DNA from: Paractinoplanes ovalisporus
GTDB taxonomy: Bacteria; Actinomycetota; Actinomycetes; Mycobacteriales; Micromonosporaceae
Assembly: GCF_016834655.1 (NCBI RefSeq)
Contig: NZ_JAENHP010000017.1
Span: 124,001 to 188,000, forward strand
Reading direction: 5' to 3'
Length of the DNA stretch: 64,000 nucleotides
Shown here: positions 24,595-32,784 of the stretch, one piece after another
Numbering within the stretch: position 1 is the first letter of the stretch
Layout: every line of letters begins with the position of its first letter
Notes under the pieces: model-generated
The model's database searches: none
What the model was told of the DNA's origin: nothing
What the model saw: the letters and a program-made list of their open reading frames with translations, nothing else
Translations under genes and position numbers: made by a program

Positions 24595-24924
24595 ATGCGC
24601 GACCAGATTCAGGCCCAGCCGATACAGCTGGTCGGCGGGCACCCCGGCCGCCGCGGCCCGGATCGCCTTGACCTCTCGGGCGTGGAACGCGCCGGTGACG
24701 GTGACCCGGGCGGTCATGCCGTGGTCGACGACGGGTAGGTCCCGGTAGCTCCAGATGGTGGCCACAGTCAGCCCGTCGACGACGGGCCCGTCCACGGCCG
24801 ACGCGGTCAGCCACACCGCGTCGCCGACGTGGACGGCGACATCCAGGCACCGGACCAGGCAGGTCATCGTCCCGTAGGCGAGATGCGTGATCTCGATGAG
24901 CTGCAGCCGCGCTTCCTCGACCAT
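24577..24924 (-). CDS. Hypothetical protein at the end of the cox operon
   Basis: 115 residues, ATG at 24924. It is 60 bp downstream of coxE on the same strand, so it is probably part of the same transcript. The sequence is a mix of short beta strands and helices (LQLIEITHLAYGTMTCLVRC, then DVAVHVGDAVWL) with two Cys and no signal peptide or membrane segment. The VHVGDAVWLTASAVDGPVVDGL region resembles a small beta-barrel. I do not recognise the family. The last codons lie in the 26-bp repeat array. Confidence 0.6.
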   Translation of the reverse strand: MVEEARLQLIEITHLAYGTMTCLVRCLDVAVHVGDAVWLTASAVDGPVVDGLTVATIWSYRDLPVVDHGMTARVTVTGAFHAREVKAIRAAAAGVPADQLYRLGLNLVAHRPPAT

Positions 24925-24984
24925 GCCGGGCCTCTCGTATCCGGGCGTGAACAGGCGCTGGGATCCGTGAGTCTGCCATGCCGG

Positions 24985-26226
24985 TCACAACGTCTGCAGG
25001 AGCTGGGCGGCCGCGGTCAGGTCGTGGAACGTGGCCGCGGGCAGCAGACGGTCGCAGAACGGCAGAGCGGCGGACATGCCGGCCACACGTGGGGTGAAGC
25101 CGGGGGCGCCGGCCCGCGGGTTGAGCCAGAGAATCCGGTGGGCGCGTCGGCGCAGACGGGCCATGGCGGCGGCCATCTCGTCGGGCGGGTCGCTGTCCCA
25201 GCCGTCGGAGGCGACGATCACCAGGGCGCCGCGCACCGTGTTGCCGTGGTGGGAGGCGAGCAGGGCGGCGATGTTGGTGGCGATCTTCGTGCCGCCGAAA
25301 CGGTCAGTCACCAGGTCGCTCGCGCGGGCCACGGCGTCGGCGGCCGACGTGTGGCGCAGGGCCGGGGTCAGGCGGGTCAGGGTGGTGGCGAACGCGAACA
25401 CCTCGGCGTCGGCGACCAGGGCGAACGCGCGCATCAGGTGGAGGTAGGCGGCGGCCTGGGCGCGCATCGATTCGCTGACGTCACAGAGCAGCACGGCTCG
25501 GCGGGGGCGTCGCAGGGGGCTTTCCCGTACGAGGGTGGCCGGCTCCCAGGCCGTGCGGCGAGCCCGGGTGATGGTCGCCCGCAACGCGATCCGGCGGCCG
25601 GACGGATCGGTGGTGTGCCGGCGGCTGCGGCGCGTCGGCCAGCGGGTGAGGATGGCGCGCAACTCCTCGCCGAGCAGCGCGGTCCGGGTGGCGTCGAGGT
25701 CTTCGAACGGGAGCTCGGCCAGGGCGGCCAGCGCGCTCGGGCGACGGTCGGGCGCCAGCAGGCCGGTGTCGGAGGAATCCTCGGCGTCCACGACCGGGGG
25801 CAGGGTCGCCCAGGGCAGGCCACCGCCGTCGGCGACCTCCTCGGTGTCGGCCGGCACCGGGACCTGGACGTCGTCGTCGCGGCGGGCGGCGGGGGCGACG
25901 GCCTCGCGGATGAACGGCAGCGGCGGGGCGTCCGCGAACACGGCGGTGAACACCTTGTCGAACGCGGCGAGGTCGGTCTGACGGCGTACGAGGGAAACGC
26001 GGGCCGTCCAATAGAGCGTGTCGAGGGTCAGCGGCGGGCTCACCTCGAGGGCGTGGACGAAGTCGCCGGTCTCGGTCAGCCCCGTCGGCACGCCCGCGCG
26101 CCGCAGACGGTCGGTGAGGGCCACGGCGACACCGGCCCGGTCGGTGCCGCGTAACAGCACCGGCTGGGCCGGCGGGGGCGTGCCCGGGCCGGGTTTCCGG
26201 GACGCCGCGCGGTCAGCCTCGGGCAA
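24985..26226 (-). CDS. coxE: CoxE-type VWA domain protein
   Basis: 413 residues from a TTG at 26226 that overlaps the coxG stop by 14 bases; a later GTG is possible. The C-terminal half is a von Willebrand A domain: LLCDVSESMRA carries the MIDAS DxSxS, FGGTKIATNI the middle Thr, and IVASDGWDSDPP the third ligand. The family is CoxE, which with the AAA ATPase CoxD acts in maturing the Mo-Cu site of CO dehydrogenase. Leu25 is encoded by a rare TTA codon (26152-26154), a possible bldA control point if the TTG start is right. Confidence 0.9.
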   Translation of the reverse strand: MPEADRAASRKPGPGTPPPAQPVLLRGTDRAGVAVALTDRLRRAGVPTGLTETGDFVHALEVSPPLTLDTLYWTARVSLVRRQTDLAAFDKVFTAVFADAPPLPFIREAVAPAARRDDDVQVPVPADTEEVADGGGLPWATLPPVVDAEDSSDTGLLAPDRRPSALAALAELPFEDLDATRTALLGEELRAILTRWPTRRSRRHTTDPSGRRIALRATITRARRTAWEPATLVRESPLRRPRRAVLLCDVSESMRAQAAAYLHLMRAFALVADAEVFAFATTLTRLTPALRHTSAADAVARASDLVTDRFGGTKIATNIAALLASHHGNTVRGALVIVASDGWDSDPPDEMAAAMARLRRRAHRILWLNPRAGAPGFTPRVAGMSAALPFCDRLLPAATFHDLTAAAQLLQTL

Positions 26227-27430
26227 CGAACCACACGATCACGCCGACGACCACGACCGCGCCGATGGCGACCGGGATGGCGCGCTTGTAGATGGAACTG
26301 CCGGCCACGGCGAGCAGGTCGAGGGGTTCCGGTTCCTCGGTGGCGAGCGGTTTCGCCGGTACGGACGAGGGGGCCGCCGAGTTGTTGACCGGGAACGCCG
26401 AGGAAGGGCTGCTGTCGTTGGCCGCGGCCGTGGAGGTCGAGGCGGCGTTGGCGGCGGCCGCGGGGGTGGTGGTCGGCGCGGGCGGGGTCGTGGTGGCCGG
26501 CGGGGTGGCGACGGCGTCGGCGGTGTTGTCGGTCGTGGACGCCGCGAGTGGTTCGCTGCCGCCCACGGCGGGGGTGGCGGGTTCGGCCGCGCCCGGTTCG
26601 GCGGGAATCAGGTTGGCCGTGAGCTTTTCGGGGCTGGGCGCCTCGGAACTCGGGGTGGCGGCCACAACGGCCGGCGCGGCGGACTCGGATGCGGCAGACG
26701 CGGGCGCGGCGGACCCGGGCGAGGCGGACCCGGGCGCGGCGGACCCGGGCGCGGCGGACCCAGGCGCGGCGGACCCGGGCGCGGCGGACCCGGGCGCGGC
26801 GGACCCGGGTGCGGCGGACCCGGGCGCGGCGGACCCGGGTGCAGGTGCGGCAGACGCGGGTGCGGGCGCGGCGGACCCGGGCGCGGGTGCGGGCCCAGCA
26901 GACGCGGGTGCGGGCGCGGCGGACGCGGTGGGAGCAGTCGGCGCGGTCTCAGCGGCAGGCGCGAGCGCGGGTGCCGGTGCGGCGTCGTCGGTGGCCAGCT
27001 TCGCCTCCAGGTTGGCGACGAACTGGGTCAGCAGCTTGTTCGAGATCTCCTTGATCATGCCGCTGCCGAACTGGGCCAGCTTCCCGCTGATCTTCAGGTC
27101 GGTGTCGACGCTGACCAGCGTACTGTCGCCGTCCGGTTTCAAAGCGGCCGTCACCAGCGCCGAGGCGTTGCCCCCGGCGCGCGCGTCCCGCCCCTTGGCG
27201 TCGATGACCGCGCGGTAGGCCGAGTCGTCCTTCTCGGTGAACTGGGCGGTCCCGGCGAAGTCGGAGATGACCGGCCCGACCTTGACCTTCACCTTGCCCT
27301 TGTAGACGTCGCCGTCCACCCCGGTGAGCTGCGCGCCGGGCAGGCACGGGGCGATGCCCTCGAGATCGGTCAGCACCTGCCAGGCACGGTCGATCGGGGT
27401 GTGCACCGTGAACTCGTTGGTGATCTTCAT
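26213..27430 (-). CDS. coxG: CoxG, SRPBCC domain protein with long PGSAA linker and membrane anchor
   Basis: 405 residues with a GGGAGGAGA ribosome site. Residues 1-145 are the CoxG SRPBCC (START-like) pocket: FTVHTPIDRAWQVLTDLEGI, CLPGAQLTGVDGD, and ISGKLAQFGSGMIKEISNKL. Residues about 150-380 are a disordered Ala/Pro/Ser linker with repeated PGSAA units. The end is one hydrophobic helix (VAIGAVVVVGVIVWFVA), anchoring the protein in the membrane facing the cytoplasm. CoxG proteins recruit CO dehydrogenase to the membrane and are proposed to handle quinone. The linker is unusually long. Start overlaps the coxD stop (ATGA). Confidence 0.93.
   Translation of the reverse strand: MKITNEFTVHTPIDRAWQVLTDLEGIAPCLPGAQLTGVDGDVYKGKVKVKVGPVISDFAGTAQFTEKDDSAYRAVIDAKGRDARAGGNASALVTAALKPDGDSTLVSVDTDLKISGKLAQFGSGMIKEISNKLLTQFVANLEAKLATDDAAPAPALAPAAETAPTAPTASAAPAPASAGPAPAPGSAAPAPASAAPAPGSAAPGSAAPGSAAPGSAAPGSAAPGSAAPGSAAPGSASPGSAAPASAASESAAPAVVAATPSSEAPSPEKLTANLIPAEPGAAEPATPAVGGSEPLAASTTDNTADAVATPPATTTPPAPTTTPAAAANAASTSTAAANDSSPSSAFPVNNSAAPSSVPAKPLATEEPEPLDLLAVAGSSIYKRAIPVAIGAVVVVGVIVWFVARG
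26698..26890. repeat. 15-bp tandem coding repeats (PGSAA units) in coxG
   Basis: The unit CGGGCGCGGCGGACC recurs about ten times, several copies identical, and encodes PGSAA on the minus strand. It forms part of the flexible linker and is prone to copy-number change. Confidence 0.85.
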
Positions 27431-28332
27431 GTTGTCTCCTCCCGGGCGGCGTCGGCGACCACCGCGGCGTCGGCGACGACCGCGGTCCGGGCGTCGGCGA
27501 CGACCGCGGCCAGGTCGTCGGGGGTCTTCGCGATCGTGCCGAGCGTGCTGACGACGGCGGCGTCGGTGAGGTCGGCGACGCCGAGGGCGGACAGCGCCGA
27601 CACCCAGTCGATGGTCTCGGCCAGGCCGGGCGCCTTGTCGAGTTCGAGCCCACGCACCCGCCCCACGAACTCGGTGGCGCTGCGGATCAACGGCTCGGCC
27701 GCGCCCGGCACCGACCGGCGTACGATCTCGGCCGCCCGCGCCGGCGCCGGGAACTCGATCCAGTGGTAGAGGCAGCGCCGGCGCAGCGCGTCGTGCAGGT
27801 CGCGGCTGCGGTTCGAGGTGAGCACGACGACCGGCGGCCGCAGCGCGGTGAAGGTGCCCAGTTCGGGGACGGTGACCGCGGCCTCGCCCAGGAACTCGAA
27901 CAGCAGCGCCTCGAACTCGTCGTCGGCCCGGTCGATCTCGTCGATCAGCAGCACGGGCGGGGTGCGGCCGGAATGCCGTACGGCGCGAAGAATGGGTCTC
28001 TCCTGCAGGAACTCGGCCGTGAACAGGTCGGCGTCGGCCAGCTTCTCGTGGCGGGCCTCGGCGAGCCGGATCGCCAGCAGCTGCCGCTGGTAGTTCCACT
28101 CGTAGAGCGCCTCCCCGGCGGTCAGCCCCTCGTAGCACTGCAACCGGATCAGCGGCGTGTCCAGCGCGAGCGACAGCGCCTTGGCGGCCGCGGTCTTGCC
28201 GACTCCGGGTTCGCCCTCGAGCAGCAGCGGTTTGCCGAGCCGGACGGCCAGGAACATCGCCATCGCGAGGCCGTCGTCGATCAGGTAGTCCACGGCGTCC
28301 AGGCGGGCGCTGACCTCGTGCGGGTCGTTCAC
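27427..28332 (-). CDS. coxD: CoxD-type MoxR AAA+ ATPase
   Basis: 301 residues from a GTG that overlaps the preceding stop (GTGA). Walker A is GEPGVGKT (40-47) and Walker B LLIDEIDRAD (about 126-135); the sensor region reads VVLTSNRSRDL. MoxR-family ATPases work as chaperones with VWA partners. In cox clusters CoxD is needed to build the [CuSMoO2] active site. The last 30 residues are an Ala/Val/Asp-rich repeat (VVADA) that looks recently expanded. Confidence 0.93.
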   Translation of the reverse strand: MNDPHEVSARLDAVDYLIDDGLAMAMFLAVRLGKPLLLEGEPGVGKTAAAKALSLALDTPLIRLQCYEGLTAGEALYEWNYQRQLLAIRLAEARHEKLADADLFTAEFLQERPILRAVRHSGRTPPVLLIDEIDRADDEFEALLFEFLGEAAVTVPELGTFTALRPPVVVLTSNRSRDLHDALRRRCLYHWIEFPAPARAAEIVRRSVPGAAEPLIRSATEFVGRVRGLELDKAPGLAETIDWVSALSALGVADLTDAAVVSTLGTIAKTPDDLAAVVADARTAVVADAAVVADAAREETT

Positions 28333-28895
28333 GAGTCGGCCAGCAGACGGTCGTAGTCGTCCCGCGTGTCCACGTCGATCGGCACCGGCCCGTCCACCCT
28401 CACCTCGGTGACCTCGTACGGTCCCTCGTGCAGCACTTTCCAGACCGCCTTGTCGCCGTGCAGGGCCGACAGCTCGGGAAACGTCGGCTCGCGGAAGAGG
28501 AACGGGTGCCCGAGGCCGTTGTCGTAGCGGCACACCGCCATCGGCGTCGGCGCCGGCAGCAGCGACCGCACGGTGGCGGCCGAGATCCCGGGCTGGTCGC
28601 CGAGAAGCAGGATCAGGGCGGATTCCCGTACGGACGCCATCGCCGTGCTGATCGAGGAACCGCAGCCGGACGAGTAGCCGGGGTTCTGGACGACCGTGCA
28701 CCCGGACAGGTCGACGCGTCGGTGGATCTCGCCGGCCGACCCGCCCAGCGTCACCAGGAGCTGGTCGAAGCCGCAGGCGCGGGCCACGTCGAGGGTGGCG
28801 TCGAGCAGGGTGCGGCCGCGGTACGGCAGAAGCTGTTTCGCCTCGCCGAGCCGCAGCGATCCGCCCGCCGCCAGCACCAGGCCCGTGACACCCAT
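28329..28895 (-). CDS. MobA-like NTP transferase (molybdenum cofactor cytidylyltransferase type)
   Basis: 188 residues. The N-terminal nucleotide-binding motif LVLAAGGSLRLGEAKQLLPY is the MocA/MobA signature (G-x-R-x-G, here with SLRLG), followed by LLLGDQPGIS for the metal site and NGLGHPFLF. It probably makes the molybdopterin cytosine dinucleotide form required by CO dehydrogenase. It is three bases downstream of the xdhC-like gene and overlaps coxD. Confidence 0.88.
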   Translation of the reverse strand: MGVTGLVLAAGGSLRLGEAKQLLPYRGRTLLDATLDVARACGFDQLLVTLGGSAGEIHRRVDLSGCTVVQNPGYSSGCGSSISTAMASVRESALILLLGDQPGISAATVRSLLPAPTPMAVCRYDNGLGHPFLFREPTFPELSALHGDKAVWKVLHEGPYEVTEVRVDGPVPIDVDTRDDYDRLLADS

Positions 28896-28898
28896 CGG

Positions 28899-29903
28899 TC
28901 AGGCCGCCGCCACGAAGGTGTCGCGGCAGCCGGGGCGGCAGAACCAGTGGTCCTGGCCGTCGACGACGGCGTGCGGGGTGTCGTCGTCGATGAAGACGGT
29001 CATGCCGCAGACGGGGTCGATCGCCCGGCGCGGAGGCGAGGCCGAGAGCGAGACCGCGACGGGGCCGCCAAGATCACCAACCCCAAGATCAACTCTCCCA
29101 AGGGGCCCGCCCTCCACGGGGGCTCCCCCACTGCCCATTATCGCGGTGGGGGGCTTGATCGTGTTGGGGGGCTGTGGATAACCCGGCACTGTGGATAACG
29201 TCGAGCCGTCGGTGCGCAGCTCACGCACGACTTCGGCCAGGATGGACAGGGCGATCTCCTTGGGCGTACGGGCTCCGATGTCCAGCCCCGCATGCGGCCG
29301 CACCCGGGCCCGCTCCTCGGCGGTCAGGCCCATCCCGTCGAGCACCACCGCGCCCCGAGTGTGGCTGGCCACCAACGCGATGTACCCCACCCCGGCATCC
29401 AGCGCGGCCCGGATCGCCTCCTCCTCGTCCCGTCCGAGCCCGGCCACGACCACGGCCGCCGCCCCGGCGTAACTTTTTGCCGGGGCCGTCTCGAAGTCGA
29501 GGAACCCGGCCAGCTCGGCGACGGCCCGCGCGATCGGCGTGGTGCCCACGACGCCGACCAGGGGCCGCGGCAGCACCGGGCGCAGGAAGATCTCGATCGC
29601 CCCGCCGGAGTGGCACGGGTTGACCACGACCATCGCCCCGGGCGTCTCGGGGAATCCCGCCGCGTCGTCGGGCAGCACCCGCAGCAGCAGCGTGTTGCCC
29701 GACGAAAGCGTGTCCAGCGCGGCCGCCCGTACGGACGATTCGGCGCACACCCCGCCCACGAAGCCCTCGATGGACCCGTCGTCGAGGATCACGGCATCGT
29801 CCCCGGGGCGCGCCGAGGTCGGTTCCTGGGCGCGCACCACGGTGGCGTGGACGAACGGCCGCCGGGCAACGGTGAGCTCGCGAGCTCGTTCCACAACAGT
29901 CAT
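28899..29903 (-). CDS. XdhC/CoxI-family maturation factor fused to a YHS domain
   Basis: 334 residues from the ATG at 29903 with a GAGG site. Residues about 10-100 match the XdhC/CoxI domain (ARPGDDAVILDDGSIEGFVG, then VC-AES) and about 105-235 the Rossmann-type XdhC C-domain (VGVVGTTPIARAVAEL, ARTPKEIALSILAEV). XdhC proteins carry Mo cofactor to xanthine/CO dehydrogenases. After a linker of about 55 residues comes a YHS domain at about 294-334 (DPVCGMTV, WFCRPGCRDTF), a small metal-binding module that may handle Cu or another metal. The linker-coding DNA (29060-29200) has unusual inverted repeats and two TTATCCACA boxes. Confidence 0.88.
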   Translation of the reverse strand: MTVVERARELTVARRPFVHATVVRAQEPTSARPGDDAVILDDGSIEGFVGGVCAESSVRAAALDTLSSGNTLLLRVLPDDAAGFPETPGAMVVVNPCHSGGAIEIFLRPVLPRPLVGVVGTTPIARAVAELAGFLDFETAPAKSYAGAAAVVVAGLGRDEEEAIRAALDAGVGYIALVASHTRGAVVLDGMGLTAEERARVRPHAGLDIGARTPKEIALSILAEVVRELRTDGSTLSTVPGYPQPPNTIKPPTAIMGSGGAPVEGGPLGRVDLGVGDLGGPVAVSLSASPPRRAIDPVCGMTVFIDDDTPHAVVDGQDHWFCRPGCRDTFVAAA

Positions 29904-29910
29904 GGTTACC

Positions 29911-32304
29911 TCAGATCGGCGGGGTCGCACGGCCCCGCATGGCGTCCCACACCCGCGAGGGGGTCAGGGGCATGTCGGCGTGCCGCACGCCGAACGGCTG
30001 GAGCGCGTCGACCACGGCGTTGACGATGGCCGGCGGCGAACCCACGGTGGCCGACTCCCCCACACCCTTGGCGCCGATCGGGTGGTGCGGCGACGGGGTG
30101 ACCGTGTAGCCGGTCTCCCAGTCGGGCACCTCGAGCGACGTCGGGATCAGGTAGTCCATCAGGGAGGCGCCGAGGCAGTTGCCGTCCTCGTCGAACGAGA
30201 TCATCTCCATCAGGGCCATGCCGACGCCGTCGGTGAGCCCGCCGTGCACCTGCCCCTCGATGATCATCGGGTTGATCCGGGTGCCGCAGTCGTCGACCGC
30301 GATGAAGCGGCGCACCTTGACCTGCGCGGTGCCGGGGTCGACGTCGACGACGCAGATGTACGCCCCGTGCGGGTAGGTGAGGTTCGACGGGTTGTAGCAG
30401 ATCTGCGCCTCGAGCCCGCCCTCCACGCCGTCGGGCAGGTCACCGGCGCCGTGGGCCCGCATCGCGATCTGCTGGATGGTGACGCTCTTGGACGGGTCGC
30501 CCTTGACCTGGAACGAGCCCTTGACCCAGTCCAGGTCGGCCACGGTCACCTCGAGCATGGCCGAGGCGATCAGCTGGGCCTTGTCGCGGACCTTGCGCGC
30601 GACCAGGGCGGCCGCGGCTCCCGAGACCGGTGTCGAGCGGCTCCCGTACGTCCCGAGGCCGAACGGTGTCTGGTCGGTGTCCCCGTGCACGACCTCGATG
30701 TCCGCGGGCGGGATACCGATCTCCTCGGCCACGATCTGCGCGAAGGTCGTCTCGTGGCCCTGGCCCTGCGTCTTGACCGAGAGCCGCACGACCGCCTTGC
30801 CGGTGGGGTGCACCCGCAGCTCGCAGCCGTCGGCCATGCCGAGGCCGAGGATGTCCATGTTCTTGCGCGGGCCGGCGCCGACCGCCTCGGTGAAGAACGA
30901 GATGCCGATGCCCATCAGCTCGCCCCGGGCCCGTTTCTCGGCCTGCTCCCGGCGCAGTTCGGCGTACCCGGCGATGTCCATGGCCTGGCGCATCGTGGGC
31001 TCGTAGTTGCCCGAGTCGTACACCCAGCCGGTCTTGGTCGTGTACGGGAACTGGTCGGGCTGGATGAAGTTTTTCAGGCGCAGTTCGGCCGGGTCCATCT
31101 CGAGTTCGGCGGCGAGGCAGTCGACGATGCGCTCGACCAGGTAGACCGCCTCGGTGATGCGGAAACTGCACGCGTACGCGACCCCGCCCGGCGCCTTGTT
31201 GGTGTAGACCGCGGTCATCTTGCAGTACGCCGCTTCGAGGTCGTAGCTGCCGGTGAAGACGCCGAAGAAGCCGGCCGGGTATTTCACCGGTGCCGCCGTG
31301 CCGTTGAACGCGCCGTGGTCGGCCAGCACGTTCGTACGGATGGCCAGGATCTTGCCGTCGCGGGTGGCCGCGATCTCGCCGCGCATGATGTAGTCGCGCG
31401 CGAACCCGGTGCTGATCAGGTTCTCCGACCGGTCCTCCATCCACTTCACCGGTTTGCCGGTGACGATGGAACCGACGATCGCGCACACGTAGCCGGGATA
31501 GATCGGGACCTTGTTGCCGAAGCCGCCACCGATGTCCGGCGCGATCACCTGGATCTTGTGTTCGGGCAGGCCGGCCACGATCGCATAGAGGGTGCGGTGC
31601 GCGTGCGGGGCCTGGGTCGTCGACCACAGCTTGAGCCGGCCCTCGACCGCGTCGAAGTCGGCGACCGCGCCGCAGGTCTCCATCGGCGCCGGGTGCACAC
31701 GCGGATAGACGATGTCCTGCTGGACGACCACGTCGGCCCGGGCGAACACGGCCTCGGTCTCGTCGGCGTCGCCGGTCTCCCAGTCGAAGCAGTGGTTGTT
31801 GGTCTTGCCTTCGAGGTCGTCGCGGATCAGCGGCGCGTCGGGGGCGAGGGCCTGCCGCACATCGATGACCGGGTCGAGCACGTCGTACTCGACGTCGATC
31901 AGTTCGAGGGCGTCGCGGGCGGCGTAGCGGTCCTCGGCGACGACGAACGCGACCTCCTGGCCCTGGAAACGCACCTTGTCGGTGGCGAGCACGGCCTGCA
32001 CGTCGTTGGAGAGCGTCGGCATCCAGGCCAGGCCCAGCCCGGCCAGGGTCTCGCCGGTGACCACCGCCTTGACGCCCGGGGCGGCCTCGGCGGCGCTGGT
32101 GTCGACGCTGACGATCTTCGCGTGGGCGAACGGGGAACGCAGGATGGCCAGGTGCAGCATGCCGGGCAGCTGCACGTCGTCGGTGAACCGGCCCCGCCCG
32201 CGGATCAGGCGCGGGTCCTCCTTGCGGAGCATGCGGCCGTAGCCGACCGGCTTCTGGTCGTTGTCGTCGAAGGTGTCGGTCTTCGGTTCCTGCACTGTGG
32301 TCAC
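29911..32304 (-). CDS. coxL: Carbon monoxide dehydrogenase large subunit, form I
   Basis: 797 residues from GTG at 32304, which overlaps the coxS stop (GTGA). The active-site loop AYACSFR (376-382) is the form I signature, with Cys379 the Cu ligand bridging to Mo. GGGFGNK, QGQGHETTFAQIVAEE and GVGESATVGSPP (the Mo-side Glu) are intact. It binds Mo-MCD and oxidises CO to CO2, passing electrons through CoxS and CoxM to the respiratory chain. Form I CoxL is the subunit that defines true CO oxidisers, including those using atmospheric CO during dormancy. Confidence 0.97.
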   Translation of the reverse strand: MTTVQEPKTDTFDDNDQKPVGYGRMLRKEDPRLIRGRGRFTDDVQLPGMLHLAILRSPFAHAKIVSVDTSAAEAAPGVKAVVTGETLAGLGLAWMPTLSNDVQAVLATDKVRFQGQEVAFVVAEDRYAARDALELIDVEYDVLDPVIDVRQALAPDAPLIRDDLEGKTNNHCFDWETGDADETEAVFARADVVVQQDIVYPRVHPAPMETCGAVADFDAVEGRLKLWSTTQAPHAHRTLYAIVAGLPEHKIQVIAPDIGGGFGNKVPIYPGYVCAIVGSIVTGKPVKWMEDRSENLISTGFARDYIMRGEIAATRDGKILAIRTNVLADHGAFNGTAAPVKYPAGFFGVFTGSYDLEAAYCKMTAVYTNKAPGGVAYACSFRITEAVYLVERIVDCLAAELEMDPAELRLKNFIQPDQFPYTTKTGWVYDSGNYEPTMRQAMDIAGYAELRREQAEKRARGELMGIGISFFTEAVGAGPRKNMDILGLGMADGCELRVHPTGKAVVRLSVKTQGQGHETTFAQIVAEEIGIPPADIEVVHGDTDQTPFGLGTYGSRSTPVSGAAAALVARKVRDKAQLIASAMLEVTVADLDWVKGSFQVKGDPSKSVTIQQIAMRAHGAGDLPDGVEGGLEAQICYNPSNLTYPHGAYICVVDVDPGTAQVKVRRFIAVDDCGTRINPMIIEGQVHGGLTDGVGMALMEMISFDEDGNCLGASLMDYLIPTSLEVPDWETGYTVTPSPHHPIGAKGVGESATVGSPPAIVNAVVDALQPFGVRHADMPLTPSRVWDAMRGRATPPI

Positions 32305-32780
32305 TGGTTCACCGCCGCTGCCGCCTCGTGTACGGACGCCCACCGCACCGAGCGGACGATCGTGGAATAGCCCGTGCACCGGCAGATCTGGCCGGAGATG
32401 GCCTCCCGGATCTCGGCGTCGGTCGGGTCGGGGTTCTTGTCGAGCAGGGCCCGGCAGGTCATCATCATGCCCGGCGTGCAGAAGCCGCACTGCAGGCCGT
32501 GACACTGCATGAAGCCTTCCTGGATCGGGTCGAGTTCCCCACCCTTGGCCAGGCCTTCCACCGTACGGACCTCGTGCCCGTCAGCCATCGCGGCGAGCAC
32601 CGTGCACGATTTGACGGGCTCGCCGTCCAGCCACACCACACACGTGCCGCAGTTGCTGGTGTCGCAACCCCAGTGCGTGCCGGTCAGGCTCAGCGTGTCG
32701 CGCAGGAAGTGCACGAGCAGCAGCCGGCCCTCGATCTCCCGGGTGACCTCGACGTCGTTGACGATCATCGTGACCTGCAT
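32301..32780 (-). CDS. coxS: Carbon monoxide dehydrogenase small subunit (2Fe-2S)
   Basis: 159 residues. The plant-ferredoxin cluster is GCDTSNCGTCVV with a later SC; the second cluster uses QCGFCTPGMMM and CRCTGY. Both [2Fe-2S] sets are complete. It transfers electrons from the Mo-Cu site in CoxL to FAD in CoxM. ATG at 32780 lies four bases after the coxM stop. Confidence 0.97.
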   Translation of the reverse strand: MQVTMIVNDVEVTREIEGRLLLVHFLRDTLSLTGTHWGCDTSNCGTCVVWLDGEPVKSCTVLAAMADGHEVRTVEGLAKGGELDPIQEGFMQCHGLQCGFCTPGMMMTCRALLDKNPDPTDAEIREAISGQICRCTGYSTIVRSVRWASVHEAAAAVNQ

Positions 32781-32784
32781 GGAC

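Noticed and set aside
29170..29195. Two TTATCCACA boxes as an origin or titration site
   Set aside because: They are inside the xdhC-YHS coding sequence and only two. Kept as an oddity of the linker insert, not as an origin.
29539..32370. Plus-strand reading frame of about 940 codons
   Set aside because: Antisense to xdhC-YHS and coxL, which have complete family motifs. The plus-strand product has shadow composition (His/Val/Asp/Arg-rich).
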